A DNA stretch of 64,000 bases, taken from Urechis unicinctus (Eukaryota; Annelida; Polychaeta; Xenopneusta; Urechidae). Below the pieces are notes generated by a model that searched no databases, was not told the origin of the DNA, and worked only from the letters and a program-made list of their open reading frames with translations. Below are positions 35,210 to 50,100 of the stretch, piece by piece; the stretch's first letter is position 1, and each line of letters starts with the position of its first letter. A program made the translations under genes and the position numbers. The stretch lies in NCBI GenBank assembly GCA_034190875.2, contig CM067356.1, positions 74,114,798 through 74,178,797 of the forward strand, written 5' to 3'.

Positions 35210-38200
35210 GTATGTTTGTATGTAAATTAGTATGTATATATGTTTGCATGTAAGAATCTGTGCTATATTCATTAATCAGATAGGCTACATGTCTTGACTT
35301 TCTTATGTACTGCACTTAGTGCAATAGTGCCCTGTTTAGATGCTGTTTTATCTTTGTTGCAGACAAATTCACACGTCAGTCTTTATAAACACCTCATGAA
35401 ATATGTCGTAGGCAGTGAATCCTTTGATGTCTTTCATTCTAACTACGATAGGATGGACGATACTGTGTCGTTTGCCATTTTCTTTTTTATCTGTTATTAT
35501 TCCTCCCTTAAGCTAAACTTACTTATCTTCACTACCTTAATTAAAGCAATTAGAATTAGCCCGCCATATTTGGGTTAAAATATTTATGTCATGTATTTTT
35601 ATGTTAAGTCAGCAACAAGACGTTTGGTTTTAGCTCATACCGAGAACGCTAATCACATACCGGAGGTTTCTTGAGAGCATATCTTTAATAACTTACATTG
35701 TGTCGTCCATGGCTAACACAAAAGTTCGAATTTCACCTATTTATAATGTGTATACCCTACATGAAAAAAGAAACCCCCCCCCCCCCCCCATGGGTCAACA
35801 ATCAGTGATTCGATAGAGCCAGTTTGCTCTCGTGTCAGGGATTCTTTACAAGCCATTTCGAGAGCCACGATCAATTAGCGCTATATAGTCGCGCTTTTCA
35901 TGGTGGTGCGATGAAAACCATCTGCAATCAATCTCCTCTCACCTGCAGCTTAACCGCACGAAATGAAGATAAAAAAGCCGAGGCACGCGCGTCGCTGTAG
36001 GCTTGATTGCGTTTAGGGGAATCATTAACTTCTATGTGCCAATTTGTAATAACCAATATCTACCTTGTTTCGATAAAACACCCTGCTCAGTGAAACCGGC
36101 AGCTGTTTATGGTTATAATCGTTCTGAGGCAGTAAGTTAGATAGGGATGAACCGGTGCAAACGCATAAAAGTGCTAATGCAAAACACATCAGGTGATAAT
36201 GTGTTAGGATAAAACTTGATACGGAGCAACGCATCTGAACCGCCCTTTTGTAATATGCAAAGGCGCAAAAAGATTTATTTAGCTATCGCTTGCATTATAT
36301 CCCCATAGAACGTCTATGATCAGTTAATTCATCCGATGCTAACGTATTACAGTGGGTTACCCAGACCGCATTGAGTCTCTGTCATTTGCACAATTGTCTA
36401 TTTTGTGTTTTTCATTCGATATCGCGGTATTTAACCCACGTTCATGATAGGTACCCTTTACAATTGTCTCCATGGACAATATCTTGCTTTTATGGAATGC
36501 ATAAATAAAAAATTAAAAAGAAAGATATGGCTGTCACTCGGAGGAGGCATCCAATCAGTTATGTTCAGACAGATTAAATTTTAGGTGTATGCTTTAACGA
36601 TCACCACCAATCTGCGGTGGACATGCAGCTGGATAGCGCATCGCATTAATGTCCAGCCCTCACTATGCGTGCAATATATCATCACAACGGTACAACATAT
36701 GGTATCTTCATCTGAAAATAATATTCAAACCTTACAATTAATAGCACGTGAGTTTCGATTGATAATTCAACACAATTCAACACATCCTAGCTTGTAACAA
36801 GGCAAACAGGCGCCTTTACTGTTCTTCTTATAACTAACTGTACAGGGGACATGACTCATGTTACTTGTGCTAAATAGCCCATTGACAATCAATTTATCCA
36901 TGTTGGTGAAACATTACAAGTGTGGGATTGCTGATGGAGTTTGTTTGTGCTGTCACTGTTGATTGATAACCCACCAAATGGAAAAGACTAAGGTTATTGA
37001 TTAGAGGAAACATACATGCTGAAAATCTGCTAAACCGAGCAATGTAAATATCGGACTCTCCGAATTCTATAAATTACCAAAACTTGTAATCAGCGTTTAG
37101 CGAGAAGAAGTCCACATGATGAATGCCTCCAAAGAATAAACTGCTTAACAATGATTTTCACGTTGTCTGGTCACAGAAGCCATTGAACAAAACTTATCAT
37201 TGACAAAAGTCATTGCAGCGCAACTTCTTGAATCATGATGAATCTATAAAACGTTGGGCGTAAGTCATTGTTTATAAATCAGTTGCCACAAGGAAAAGGC
37301 AAGGTTATTGATTAAAGATAAAAGAAGTATTGCATACGTGATAAACCTAATAATGCTAACGTCGATCACGTCGATTACCATCCATTACTTCTTGCTTTCA
37401 ACATATGATCAGCTTGTGACCAGACGCTTTCCACGTGATTAACGCGTTTTAACAAAGGCTAATGACGTAAAACGACAAATGCTATCACAGAGTGACTTCT
37501 TTGCAATATTTAACGTTGATCTAAACACTGCAAAAGTACACCTTTTTCGTCCATCTGCAGTTGGCAAGTCGCCTATATCGAATTGCCCTAACCCATTTGA
37601 ACCAATTGTATTTACGTAAATAATAAAAAGGAACGAAAACAGTACCCGCTGTTGTAAAGTGACGCATTGTCCCATAAATGACAGGACATGTATGCATACA
37701 GGTTGTGGCGGTTGGGATGACATATTACCTGTCGTCTATATTGCGGCGGGTCTATTTCCCATCCCGTCCTGGACATTTCCATTTGAGGACGGCTATTTTG
37801 TGTATTGAAAACATCAAGTCATTAATGAACTACATATTATCGTTGCAGCTACTGTGTATCCGTTAACGACCATGCGACTGGTATATTATTATACTGTGTT
37901 AAATAAATGAGGTTGGCGAAGTGGATTCAGCGACAAATATGGGTCACGTTTATGTCCCATATCATCTCATTTAGAAAAGTTTAAGAACAAATCCCCGTGA
38001 GAATGGACGCAATGCTGTTAACGTGTTATATAGCTAAATTGTCCGTGGCGATAACATTCAAGGCTACTACTTAGATATGCAATAATATAATACAATGTAA
38101 CAATCAAGGAGGTACTATTTACCATTAATTGGATCATATACTATTTCAAACATTCACGATTCAAAATTACACTTGTGTGCATTATTTGACGATGCATATG

Positions 38201-41200
38201 TCTGTCTGTCTGTATATTTGGTCATCTACCTATATAATAGAACATCGAGCGGATAAGTTATGTAGCCACTGTAGATAATACCTGAATCTGTAATACTTAC
38301 TGCACACATATATCGAACGTTACCGAAATGGTCGTGCATACTGATACGATTGAAGTTACGGACCCATCGGAGTTCAGAGACAATAACAGAACCACTGTCA
38401 ACGACCATTGCACCAAAGGCACTTGGTACATACAAACTGCATGCATTGCTGCTTAGGTATGCATTGACGTTGTAAGAGATGGCGATGTGGTCTTCGCTGT
38501 TTATCTATTCAAGTGCCAGACATAATTGCCTAGGGTGATGGATTAAATTAAAGTGAATAGTATAAAACTGGTGCAAACAATTGATTTAAGTCGGTCTTCT
38601 CAAATTCAATGAATAACTTGCTATAAACGTTTTATCCACTTGTGACTCGAAGGTGTCTGCAAATTAAACCCGTTTAAGAATACACTACCGTTCAATTCGT
38701 TTCACTTCGTCGATTCACAAACGCCGGTGATAAATTATTCCAAATAGACATATGGCAAATGTAGCACCTATTCTAAGCTTCATCAAACCTTGATTAATGA
38801 GCTGTATTGCTTATCCTGATATGTGTAACTGCAGTTGGCCAGATTGTTGTGTGGTCGCATTTATCAGTGTCCCGATGAAGCTTGACGGACTAAGTGCTTT
38901 TATTTCGCTGATTGAGTCCCGTACAGATAGTTAGTATATCATATATTACAATGAATTGGTTTGTTTTGTGGTATCTCATCACAGCCATAGGTATTGGTGT
39001 TTGGGCGTGCCATCAAGCTCTCATGGTAATGTATCTGGCTTCAATGCACTGCAATATATTAACAGCTTAAACTATTGGCTCAACGCCGCACACCATAGTC
39101 ATATAGCGGGCAAAGGTATTGAATCATCACATATCGTGCTGCACACAAGTTAGCATTCATCATCTGATCAAGTGCCAATAGGTGGATATAGCTGTTATTA
39201 TCGCCATGAGGATATTGTCACAGCCAGATAGATACCCTAATAAGCATCAAGGAGATACAAACCGATCGAGTTATCCCAGAAGTAAAGCACACTTTGTGTT
39301 ACTACTGGTAAAGTGGTATCATAAAGAATGCAACCCAAATTATTGCGACTCTCTTTATCTATTTTATAAGGTGAATGATAACCATAATGACCACCTTGTT
39401 AAATGATTCCAAACTTGATGTATGCTCGTATTGGGTGCCTCTGGTGACAGTTTCTGTCAGCATGTTGCTGGTCTGAGATGGGATTACAGACACTTGGATA
39501 CCTCTGGAATATTTTTTTTTCAGGGAAAGATGGACCTCTGTGAATTTAGGCCCATCTTTGCTATCAATACTATAAGTATGCTATAAATTTAATCATCAAA
39601 GCCTTACCGAATACTCATCTTCCGACTTGCGAAAGGTGCAATGTAACGAATGTTCCATATGATGATTGAAGTTAACATATTGTGTCGCAAATGATCTGAT
39701 CATATCTAACGTTTGAAATAATGCCTATGCATTAATGGAATCGTGGACAATATATCGCATATGTCGCTGCACTTCTAAGTGGCAAGATAGGAGTATGTTT
39801 TGCCTTGAAGATGTTTTTCGAGATCTTGTTCGAGATGTTCATATTCTTATAAACTGCTTATGGGAATTTGTAAAGGAATCGCTTGATCAGTTATATACAA
39901 CGACCCCGCCTCCAGTGTATCACTTATACTAATTTAAATAGGTTCAGTTAACTGTCACAGAAAATAACGTGTTATATGTACACCTAAATTGATAGCTCTG
40001 ATGACCATGGGATGCCTCTGGTTTCACCATTAATCTAGCCATTGATCTGAGCCGATATGGTCAACAGATAGGGGGTAGAACAAAAGAGCAAGCTTAATAA
40101 GCGACGATTACCAGAATGGGAAGGAGGATCAAGTTTTGAAGCAGCCAAAGATTATGCTCAACATACCATATTGGTAGTGTTGTTAGCGGACCAGACAGGT
40201 CTTTCAATTACATTGCAATGACTTAAAACATAACATTACTATGCTCTTATTCAATAGCTGACAGCATTTTGTCAACTGATGCGCCACTTACACATTGGTA
40301 AAACACAAGATCTACGAACATAATGAACCCTTGCTGCAATGAATTTTCAACCAGCCCCTGCGTGTACTCATACCTGCTCTGCATATCGAGTGTGATTCAG
40401 CAATTCGTTGGTTTGTTGAATACTGATGACTACACATAAGATGCTCAATACATTCAATAGCGTTAGCGTTCATACTTGTTCGAACACACACCCGTCCCGT
40501 TAATTGATTTGAATCCGTTTTTGCAAACCGACCTTCATTGCTCTGCGTTACTCACGTACTAGTGACAACCCGATTCAAACGCTGGCTGCCCTTGTATGAA
40601 AATATAACTACGTGTATTAGGAACCTAACATGTTCCATTCATGTGTACAGCAATGTCTTTGATGGCCTAAATCATAGTTAGGCGGTATTGAAGCATGTGA
40701 AATATAATACATCATGAAATCATCACATGCTCTGCCAATCATGTACTCTCCTGAACTGATATTATCCGTTCAAATGTCATGTCATCATTGTCGACCAATC
40801 CGCTGTGATATTGTACTGACCATATTAAAGATATATATTATTCCAAGGAGGTTTGTTTGCCCACCGAATTGCCTATATTGGCTTCTAGCGAATATTTACA
40901 GGCTTTGGTTTTAATAATGAGGCTGGCAAAAAAGACGATGACGTCTGCCTCATGCTAGTCGTGACCTGTCAAAGATAACCTCGATAAAAGTTACGAATGA
41001 ACCCAAGCCACATTCTGTTGCCATAAAAGCCTGTGCGGCTATCTTATTTTATAACTAGCGTCTTCATCAGATCTTTTGCTAACACTTCCACACGATGTCC
41101 CAACTGAGTAGCAGTGATAATATATAACGATTCATTTGAGATTACCACTTAAATAATTGCAAACTATAGCGTCAAAATCTAAAATGTTCAATGACAGATG

Positions 41201-43466
41201 AAAGACGTAAGATATAACATATTGTTAAGCAAATGAGCTTCAACAAAGAGAATATTTTACGCGTAACAAAGTACTTAACTGACGGTAGCAAAACATCATA
41301 TATGGCTTACGTTAGCTCTGCAACAGAACATCTAAGCACCTGCACCACATTCGTTGTTCATATCAAATGACAGATCGCATCGCACTGCATGACAAAGTAT
41401 CAGTGTGCCAAACCAGTACTTTCCATTAATTTTATTCTCCAGACGAATTCAGGATTTGAAATGTCTTCATACGCTACAAGAGCGTTTGGTTATGCCGCAA
41501 AGTGTTTGGAACGCACATCCTCCCGCCGATCTTTAGTTAAATACGCTAGAAAATTTAGATTCAATCTCGAGACATTTTCTTATTAGCCAGTGCAATAACA
41601 TTAATCGGCCTGATTCAGCGCCTTAGAGTAGGATGAAATCTTAGAAACAGGCGCTATACAAATGCAGGTTATAATATACCATTTCGGCGAGAGCTAGGCA
41701 AAGCAAAAATGTTTACCATTTTGCAGCAAAAGCATTCAAAAAAAGAAAGTCCCCCGCTGGATCAAGGGGCTGAGTTTATCTAAACAATGTACATCTTTAT
41801 TATGTCTGCAGGCGGATTGTAATTGTAAACTTGACTTAACTCTGTTCGCGTTAGCAGCCTTCGTATAGCTGCTTAAGAAAACCGATATGCTTAACAATTG
41901 ATAGCATACTGCGATACCAAATATATTTGCCGCTAAATATCATGCTTAATTCGTACATAACATGCATTTTTATTGGTCAAATATCAGAATATCTCAATGG
42001 TGTTGCCATATTGTAAGAAAAGGACAATATAAGGTTTCTCCATTTGCTCCAGAAAATTTGTCTGCATTATTAATGAGAGAGGAACGAGGATAATTATCTG
42101 AGGGTCGTAAAGGTGACTTACCGTATTTCTCCGCTGGGATACGAACTAATGACTATGTCGTCCTGATGCTGACTGCATTGTGCTTTGCAGTTACCTTGTT
42201 GGCGGTAGCATATTCGATGGTCAATGGACTACTCGCTGCAAAATATTCCATGGATTCGGCCACATAAGACAAAATCCAACAACTTACCATACTTTTAACA
42301 GAATTGTTATATATATGGTGAGTTATGGTAAGTTCAGCTTGTCGGCATTTAATGGTATATATTGCGTTTAAACTGTGTTTTACATCTCATAATGCGCTGG
42401 AGAGCATAAAATGACAATGGATGATGGAAATATTTACCGATATCCAATTGGATTGCTTGATTTTATGTACCTTATGATTAGAGCGAGAATAATTGTCATG
42501 TCACAGCGACTGCGTCAATATGGATCCGCCGAATTGTTAAATATAATATATTTATAATATGTATGATCGTACAATACCTCTCCTTTAACAGAATTCTATA
42601 GACGTCCTATGGCAGCGTCAATGCTTTGCGTCACTAAGAAAATGCGGAACAGTGATACGTTCGTAACATTTTATCAGCGACCACGTAATTTATAGCTTGG
42701 CAAAGTTTTGGACGTCTATTCTGCAGGTTAAGTTAAGCAATCGCAGTGTTCAAAATAAATAATTACCGACAGCCAGGTGTGGACTGTAGTTGCGTATTTG
42801 GACATTGCAACGGTCGCAACACCACAATGCTTTTATTAATTGGTACTTGGTAATAGGCGCAAAGTACGTTCATGGGAAGAGGACTTTGTCTAAGTACGTT
42901 AAACCCCTAATTATCTGCGGGCTCATCTATGTCGTGTGCGATAAACAGCGTAAAAGAACACCTAACTATTGCTGTACTAACGGGCTTATTCCAGCCTTTT
43001 TATCTCTGGCACGAATTATGCATATATAACGATGCTTGCAATGCTTGCTATAATTTGTCCAAATGTTATCAATGTTTGGATAGCAATAACAATGAAATTG
43101 ATAAAATGCAGAACATGTCCAACAACCAAAATCCAGGATGTCCATGCAGCATTTTGTCAAGATAAACAGTTCGTTTATTTGCCACAGTGTGCCCAATAAT
43201 AGAACGGTATAACACCAATTTGTCTTACTTACTTTGATGGTGATATAATATTTAAAGGAAAGAAAAAGACTGTCGTGTTAGATTATCAAGACAGATAGAG
43301 CTTAGCTTCCCCCAACTGCCCTCTGCAGCTGGGCCCCACCATTTAAATAACGCGCTGGCTGCATTATTTATTGAGGTGAAAATTGGATAACAGTCTGAAA
43401 GATTCGAACCTGGCAACACTTATGCCCCCAACACTCATTTGCACTTTCAGTCGTTCGATACTTCAT
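35207..43466. other. Host large repeat, copy 2, second part, non-coding
   Basis: 35620-38530 aligns with 49410-52310 of copy 3 (for example GGATAGGGATGAACCGGTGC at 36139 and 49887, and CGAGAAGAAGTCCACATGAT at 37100 and 50849). 38570-39150 aligns with 52670-53020. A C16 run lies at 35774-35789. No supported gene. Confidence 0.7.
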
Positions 43467-43470
43467 TATG

Positions 43471-43502
<32 letters not shown>

Positions 43503-44083
43503 CATACATACATACATAGACACATACATACATACATACATACATACATACATACATACATACATACATACATACATACATACATACATACATACATACA
43601 TACATACATACATACATACATACATACATACATACATACATACATACATACATACATACACACATACATACATACATACATACATACATACATACATACA
43701 TACATACATACATACATACATACATACACATACATACATACATACATACATACATACATACATACATACATACATACACACATACATACATACATACATA
43801 CATACATACATACACATACACATACATACATACATACATACATACATACATACATACATACATACATACATACATACATACATACATACATACATACATA
43901 CATACATACATACATACATACATACATACATACATACATACATACATACATACATACATACATACATACATACATACATACATACATACATACATACATA
44001 CATACATACATACATACATACATACATACATACATACATACATACATACATACATACATACATACATACATACATACATACAT
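43467..44083. repeat. (ATAC)n tetranucleotide array
   Basis: About 615 bp of CATA units, very regular, placed exactly at the junction of repeat copies 2 and 3 (copy 3 begins at about 44084). The many ORFs over it on both strands are artefacts of the 4-bp period. Confidence 0.97.
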
Positions 44084-46620
44084 CAAGTTGCAAGATATAT
44101 TAATGCACGGCCAGCATTACTTTCGTGGATTAACTTTCGTAAATGAGAGACAACTATAAAAGTAATACGGTTTTCTTATGTTCCACACCCCGCCTATCCA
44201 GATTGTAGCACGTTATTTCGCTAGTTGCTAATGTTGGTCTGCTATTATATGCTTTTCACGTGAGCAGCATCCAAAGAAGCACTATCAATAGTCTCAGACA
44301 TTGACAAATCGTTAATGCCTATGCTGGACCTATTAGCAAGATTGATGCGACAGGCCATTTGCTTAAAAATTCTGAAGAGAAAAGCTATTGAACTGTCGAC
44401 TGAGAGCTAACACCAAATACTTCCTACAACCGGTTATTTTGGTTAGGCTTTTTTACAAAAGTTATGTCCTCCATTTCCAATATTCCTTGACTCTTAAACT
44501 ACATTGACATTTGACATGCGCGCTATCATTTCTATATGAGTACTAAGTCAGTTATCCAGTTATGAACATTTCATATTCGCAACGTCCTGGTAATTCGTTG
44601 AGAAATGTATTCGTCGGCACCTATTACGTTATCGTGGTCTCTTATAAATCTATCAGGAATGTTAGCGCACAATTTCTGGACACAGGTGGCTAGATCCAAA
44701 TAGTGCGAGACTTTCAACTAACAGACGAGAATACTCGTTATCATTCTATTCATATTATATTCTTTCTAAGCGAATTATTACAGTACACTTTTCCTATCAG
44801 TTCAGCGCACAAGGAAAGGTATGCGAATAATAACGACGTAAATTACCTCATAATTTGTCACCTGAAGTGCAATTGCAGAGCTGTTATCTTCAAGGAAGTC
44901 GATTGAACATTGTGTTTCTACCATGGTGTTCACACGCCTTGGAGATGTATCATTATAATCGTCCTCTGCAATAACGATGCCATTTAAACAGAAACGCAAA
45001 GCAATGTCCCTTTTGAAAATGTCATCTTAAATAACGTAGAATTAAGTGAATCACTGGCGTTTAAGGTTACATCCGAAGTCGAGGTGATGCATTGGCGGTG
45101 ATGTATGAGGATGGCCATGATACAGCAACCCTAGTTGCAATCGTCCTCTCGGTACAGGCCAGGTACCAATAGTAGAATAGCGTAATAGATTACGAACCTC
45201 CGAGGAAATAAGAAAATGCAGCACCCGAACAATCTTCATTTCAATTAATTGTATGATTATAATATTGGTCGTATTTTGCATATGTCTCAGAGCAATGCTG
45301 TGATGTAGCGCAGTAATGTACATGTTGAGGGCTTTAATATCAGACCGGCCGAGCTATAATGCTGTTTGCCGATCCACAATGCGCTGGTGGAGACCCACAA
45401 TGCACATTGGCATATCGGTGGTTATCACAGTCGTTATGCTCACGAGTCGAAGGAGGACTATGCTTATAAAGTGATGCTGTCAGAGTGGAGCCCAATAAAA
45501 TGGTGAATATCAGTTCATTGTATGTTCATCGGATCATCTAACCGAACCGACAACATAACGTAATCATGTCGCTCATGAATATTCGTCCTTTTGTCTGGGA
45601 GATCCCTTAAGTGCTGCATTACCGGATTTGTGCAGGCTAGTTAATGGGTACATTGTATGGAGCACCATATTGATCTACAAAGATAAAGCACGGAAATGCT
45701 GCGATCTTTGTCACTTATTGTTTGTTCTGCTACAGAGAGTCGACATTGATGATCAGCTGGATCGCCTGAACGGGTACTGTAGGTCGCATCGACACGATCT
45801 CTATGGCTTTGCTGCAATGTGAAGCATCAATGAAATGTGGGTATATCAAATAAAGATGGAGAAGGAGAAAACATTGCAAGATCGGCGGGTGTATTTGATA
45901 TTTTGTGGAGTAAATCACCTGTGTAATGAGCATTACATTGAGTGATGCATCAACCCAAGTCATCATGCGTTACTAGGACTTTCACAGCGAACCATGCCTG
46001 CGATCGTTAAGGAAACAACATTAACTATTGCTACAACTGATATAGTTCCAAAACAACATTAACTAACGCCTTCCTTGTTAATGACATTGTTCCAATATCA
46101 TCAGCATTGTCAGTAGTCTACCCATATAATATGGCAGTGGAGGGAAGTGTTTAGGTCAACAAAACATGTCAAGCATTTTCCTATTCATCTACACATTTGC
46201 ATTTAGCTCATGTACCGACTGACATGGTAAACATAATAGTAATAAGCTCATCCGTGGTACGGTACTTACATAAACAGAATATGTATGTCAACCTGGCGGT
46301 AGGTTATATATTAATTAGGTCTTATTTAATCAGTAACGAAAAAGTTATTTCCTTGTAGACTTTGATAATGTCAATGCAATCACATTATTAGTAGCCGCCG
46401 CTGCAGTTTCGTGGTCTATAGTTGTATTAAGTAGTAATATCCCTGAGGTGATTAAGTTAGACATGGGCACAGGGGTATCTATTACCTCTATAGGACATGG
46501 GCTACGTTGAATGTGGTTGTCATGAATTATGGCATTTATCGGGAACTGTGAGTGATTTCAAGTGGTAGAATATGATTTTTCTGCCGGGCTAGCATGAGTG
46601 ATTTCAAGTTGCTAGAATAT
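44084..46620. repeat. Host large repeat, copy 3, first part
   Basis: Starts with GCACGGCCAGCATTAC-type sequence matching 181-200, then follows copy 1 and copy 2 (ATTAACTTTCGT at 44128 and 208). Non-coding. Confidence 0.8.
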
Positions 46621-46658
46621 GTATTTTATGTATGTATGTATGTATGTATGTATGTATT

Positions 46659-46690
<32 letters not shown>

Positions 46691-47162
46691 TGTGTGTATG
46701 TATGTATGTATGTATGTATGTATGTATGTATGTATGTATGTATGTATGTATGTATGTATGTATGTATGTATGTGTATGTATGTATGTATGTATGTATGTA
46801 TGTATGTATGTATGTATGTATGTATGTATGTATGTATGTATGTATGTATGTATGTATGTATGTATGTATGTATGTGTGTATGTATGTATGTATGTATGTA
46901 TGTATGTATGTATGTATGTATGTGTTTATACATTCGTGTATGTATGTATGTATGTATGTATGTATGTATGTATGTATGTCTGTATGTATGTATGTATCTG
47001 TATGTATGTATGTATGTCTGTATGTATGTATGTATGTATGTATGTATGTATGTATGTATGTATGTATGTATGTATGTATGTATGTATGTATGTATGTATG
47101 TATGTGTGTATGTATGTATATGAATGCATACATGCATGTATGTATGTACGTACGCACGTATG
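46621..47162. repeat. (TATG)n tetranucleotide array
   Basis: About 520 bp of TATG units ending in GTACGTACGCACGTATGTAG. At the aligned place in copy 2 (31728-31765) there is only a run of about 35 bp ending GTACGTACGTAAG, and in copy 1 (about 2140) none. Confidence 0.95.
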
Positions 47163-50100
47163 TAGTTCTTTTTTTGGATGCTACTGATCATGACTGCTTT
47201 CGTACCTAAATAAATTTTGTAATGCAATAGATCACTGTAAAGCAAAGCCAAACCGGGGGGACATATGAATGCCTGATCTTCCCATTTGTTTTCAATCACC
47301 TTTTGCACGCCTCCATAAATTTTATGTGACCTTTCAGACCTCGTCCGTTCCCATCCCTGTATTTCACCGATAGCCATGCTGTCTCAGACGTCCTTTTAAC
47401 GCACGTTTAGCAATGGATTGTCAGATAGTGCTGACGTTTCTCTCATTCTATCCTATATATTTCAAAGTGATAACATCAAGCAAGAACTCCATAACAGCTA
47501 AAATGCATATGCTAGCATTTGACGCCAATTATGGGTTATAAACTACTCTGAGGGTAAATTTTGTTGTGAACCCGAGTGTTTTCTTGATGGATTAGATATG
47601 CTTATTTTGATTGAACGATGAAGAACTTATTTCTATAAACTAAAACTCAGTTGGGAGTTATTTCTGTAATATCTCAAACCGGCATTGAAAATTATATTTC
47701 GATTATAAATCCTTCAATCAAAGCACTTCAAGAGATTTTACATCCTACAGCGCATTAAGAATTAAATCGTAAGTTGAACCAACAAATCCGAGATATTTAG
47801 GGTCGTGAATCTGACGTTCATTTAATGCACCACAAATATCATCACCGATGACATCCCTTCGCTATGGTTTGCTGATCGCTTGAAAGGGTATCTGCATCCA
47901 TAAGTAATTAGCTTATCGACAAGATTTCAGATACGTATGTATGATAGCGTCTGACGTCAGATCAGGTGTATAATCGCACCTTAAGTGGCTACGAATTATT
48001 TACGCAGGTGTACGGTGGGATAAATATTGCGTGGGTGCTGGCATAGCATAGCGGTGGGCTATCAATGGGTCGCGTCTACACCTCATCGATTAAAGCGTCA
48101 GACCGACAGTCCAAAAATGAGGGCCAGCAAATCTTTACGCAACTGGGTTGCAGAGTAAGGCTAACTGACGGTGAATATTGTGTAATCATTGGTATTGAAC
48201 CTCATTCATTATACAACATTGCTACATGTCGTGTTGCAGTGTTCAAGTAGGCTTATGTGACTAATAATAAATCATAATTAGTAGCGCAATGGTTGAAACC
48301 ATTATTATCTGTCGGTTGCATTTGATTTGGAAACTTGATGTTGATCGGAGCTAATAGAATCGGCAACAAGTAAATGTAAGATGTATTGATTTTCTTTATG
48401 CCCAAGCCATCAACATCGCCATAATGATGTCCCGGGACCTATAAAGCTATGTTATGTGGCAGACGTCTATTCTTGGCTTTATATTGCTATTGAATATTCA
48501 TTGAATAGGACAGTACGAGACGAGTCACGTTAAGTAAAGATCGACACTTTGTTAAAAGCAGCTCGCCTTAACCCTCTTGATATTCATAACATTGGCGAGG
48601 AACAGAATCCGTGACAGGTTGACAAACGGAGATAATATATCACACATCATGACATCCGTCTATATTTGAATCATGATTCGGATCTATTATAATAAGCATC
48701 GGTTTCGGCTGCTCTACACGGCTTCTTAATGCGTCATTGGTATTAAGTTACTTGAACATGCTCATTCGTTTCGACAGCCTATATAAATCCATCATTGTGT
48801 GTTTTTGCGAAGCTGCAACAACATATGTGTGTCGGCATAATTACAGTATAAATTTACTGATTAATGCAAAAACTGGTGTTAAATCAGACCACAACGTCAT
48901 AGATAAGAAAGAGTTGGATATCAAGGTGTAAATAAAGCCGCCATATTGAAGTTGACGTCACCATTACATCGAGGAGCTCGTCATAACGGATATTATCGTT
49001 GCCATGTAGCCATTTGTCGATGGTAAAAATAAATACTACTGGAGGGACCGAATTAAATATAGAGCTGATGTTGGTGGGAGACCTACCTCTCTCTAGGCAA
49101 GCGATCATCTCCAGCCGCGCAGTTTGCAATGCCAAATATTGAATATTCACATCCAATAAATAAATGTATGATTATTCCGAACGCTCCTCTGCTATTAAAG
49201 CTGGTCAGCAAAGCTTCTTAATGAATACAATTGAGCTACATAAAAGCTCCATAACATGCATTTTACCCCGATGACAGTTGATGATCTATAACGAACGCGG
49301 CTGTGATAGGAACCCATTTCTTAACAGCTTAAACGCACATTGCGTAACTGTAACGAGTGGGCACGCACGGAACTGCATTCTTGTGGCGCTAATCAATTCC
49401 GGGTTATGCTCATAACAATAACGCTAATCACAGACCAGAGGTTTATTGAGGGTATATCTGCAATAGCTTACATTGTGTCGTTCATTGCTAACATAATTAT
49501 TCGAATTTCACTAATCCAACATGTGTATATCCTACGTAACAAAATAGATACCCGCAGTTTTCTCTTGTGTCATAACATCCATGCCAGCCATTTCTAGATC
49601 CAGCGATCAAATAGCGCTATATAGGTGTGCTGGTCTAGGTGATGCGATGAAAGCATCTGCAATCAATCCCCTTTCACCTCGAATCAATCTCCCCTTTCCT
49701 GCACCTTAACCGCACGAAATGAAGATAAAATGGGCGTCGCTTAAGGCTCGATTGCGTTAAAGGAAATCATAAACATCTAGGTGCCAGTTTTCAATTGCCA
49801 ATATTCAGTTTGCTTCAATAAAACACCCTGCTCAGTGCGACCCGGTAGCTGTTGATGGTTATAATCGTTCTGAGGCAGTTAGTTGGATAGGGATGAACCG
49901 GTGCAAACGCATAAAGTCGCAAACGCAAACACATAAAGTGATAGTATATAGGGAATACAACCTGCAAACGCATAAAAGTGCAATTGCAAAACATATCAGG
50001 TGATACTGCATAGAGGGACATCTGAACCGCCATGATGTAATGTGCAGAGGCGCAAAAAGATTTATCTACCTATGGCATTATACCGCCATAGAACTTCTTT

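Noticed and set aside
35294..35578. 94-codon ORF after the microsatellite
   Set aside because: Hydrophobic but without a recognisable pattern, in non-conserved DNA between repeat blocks; most likely chance.
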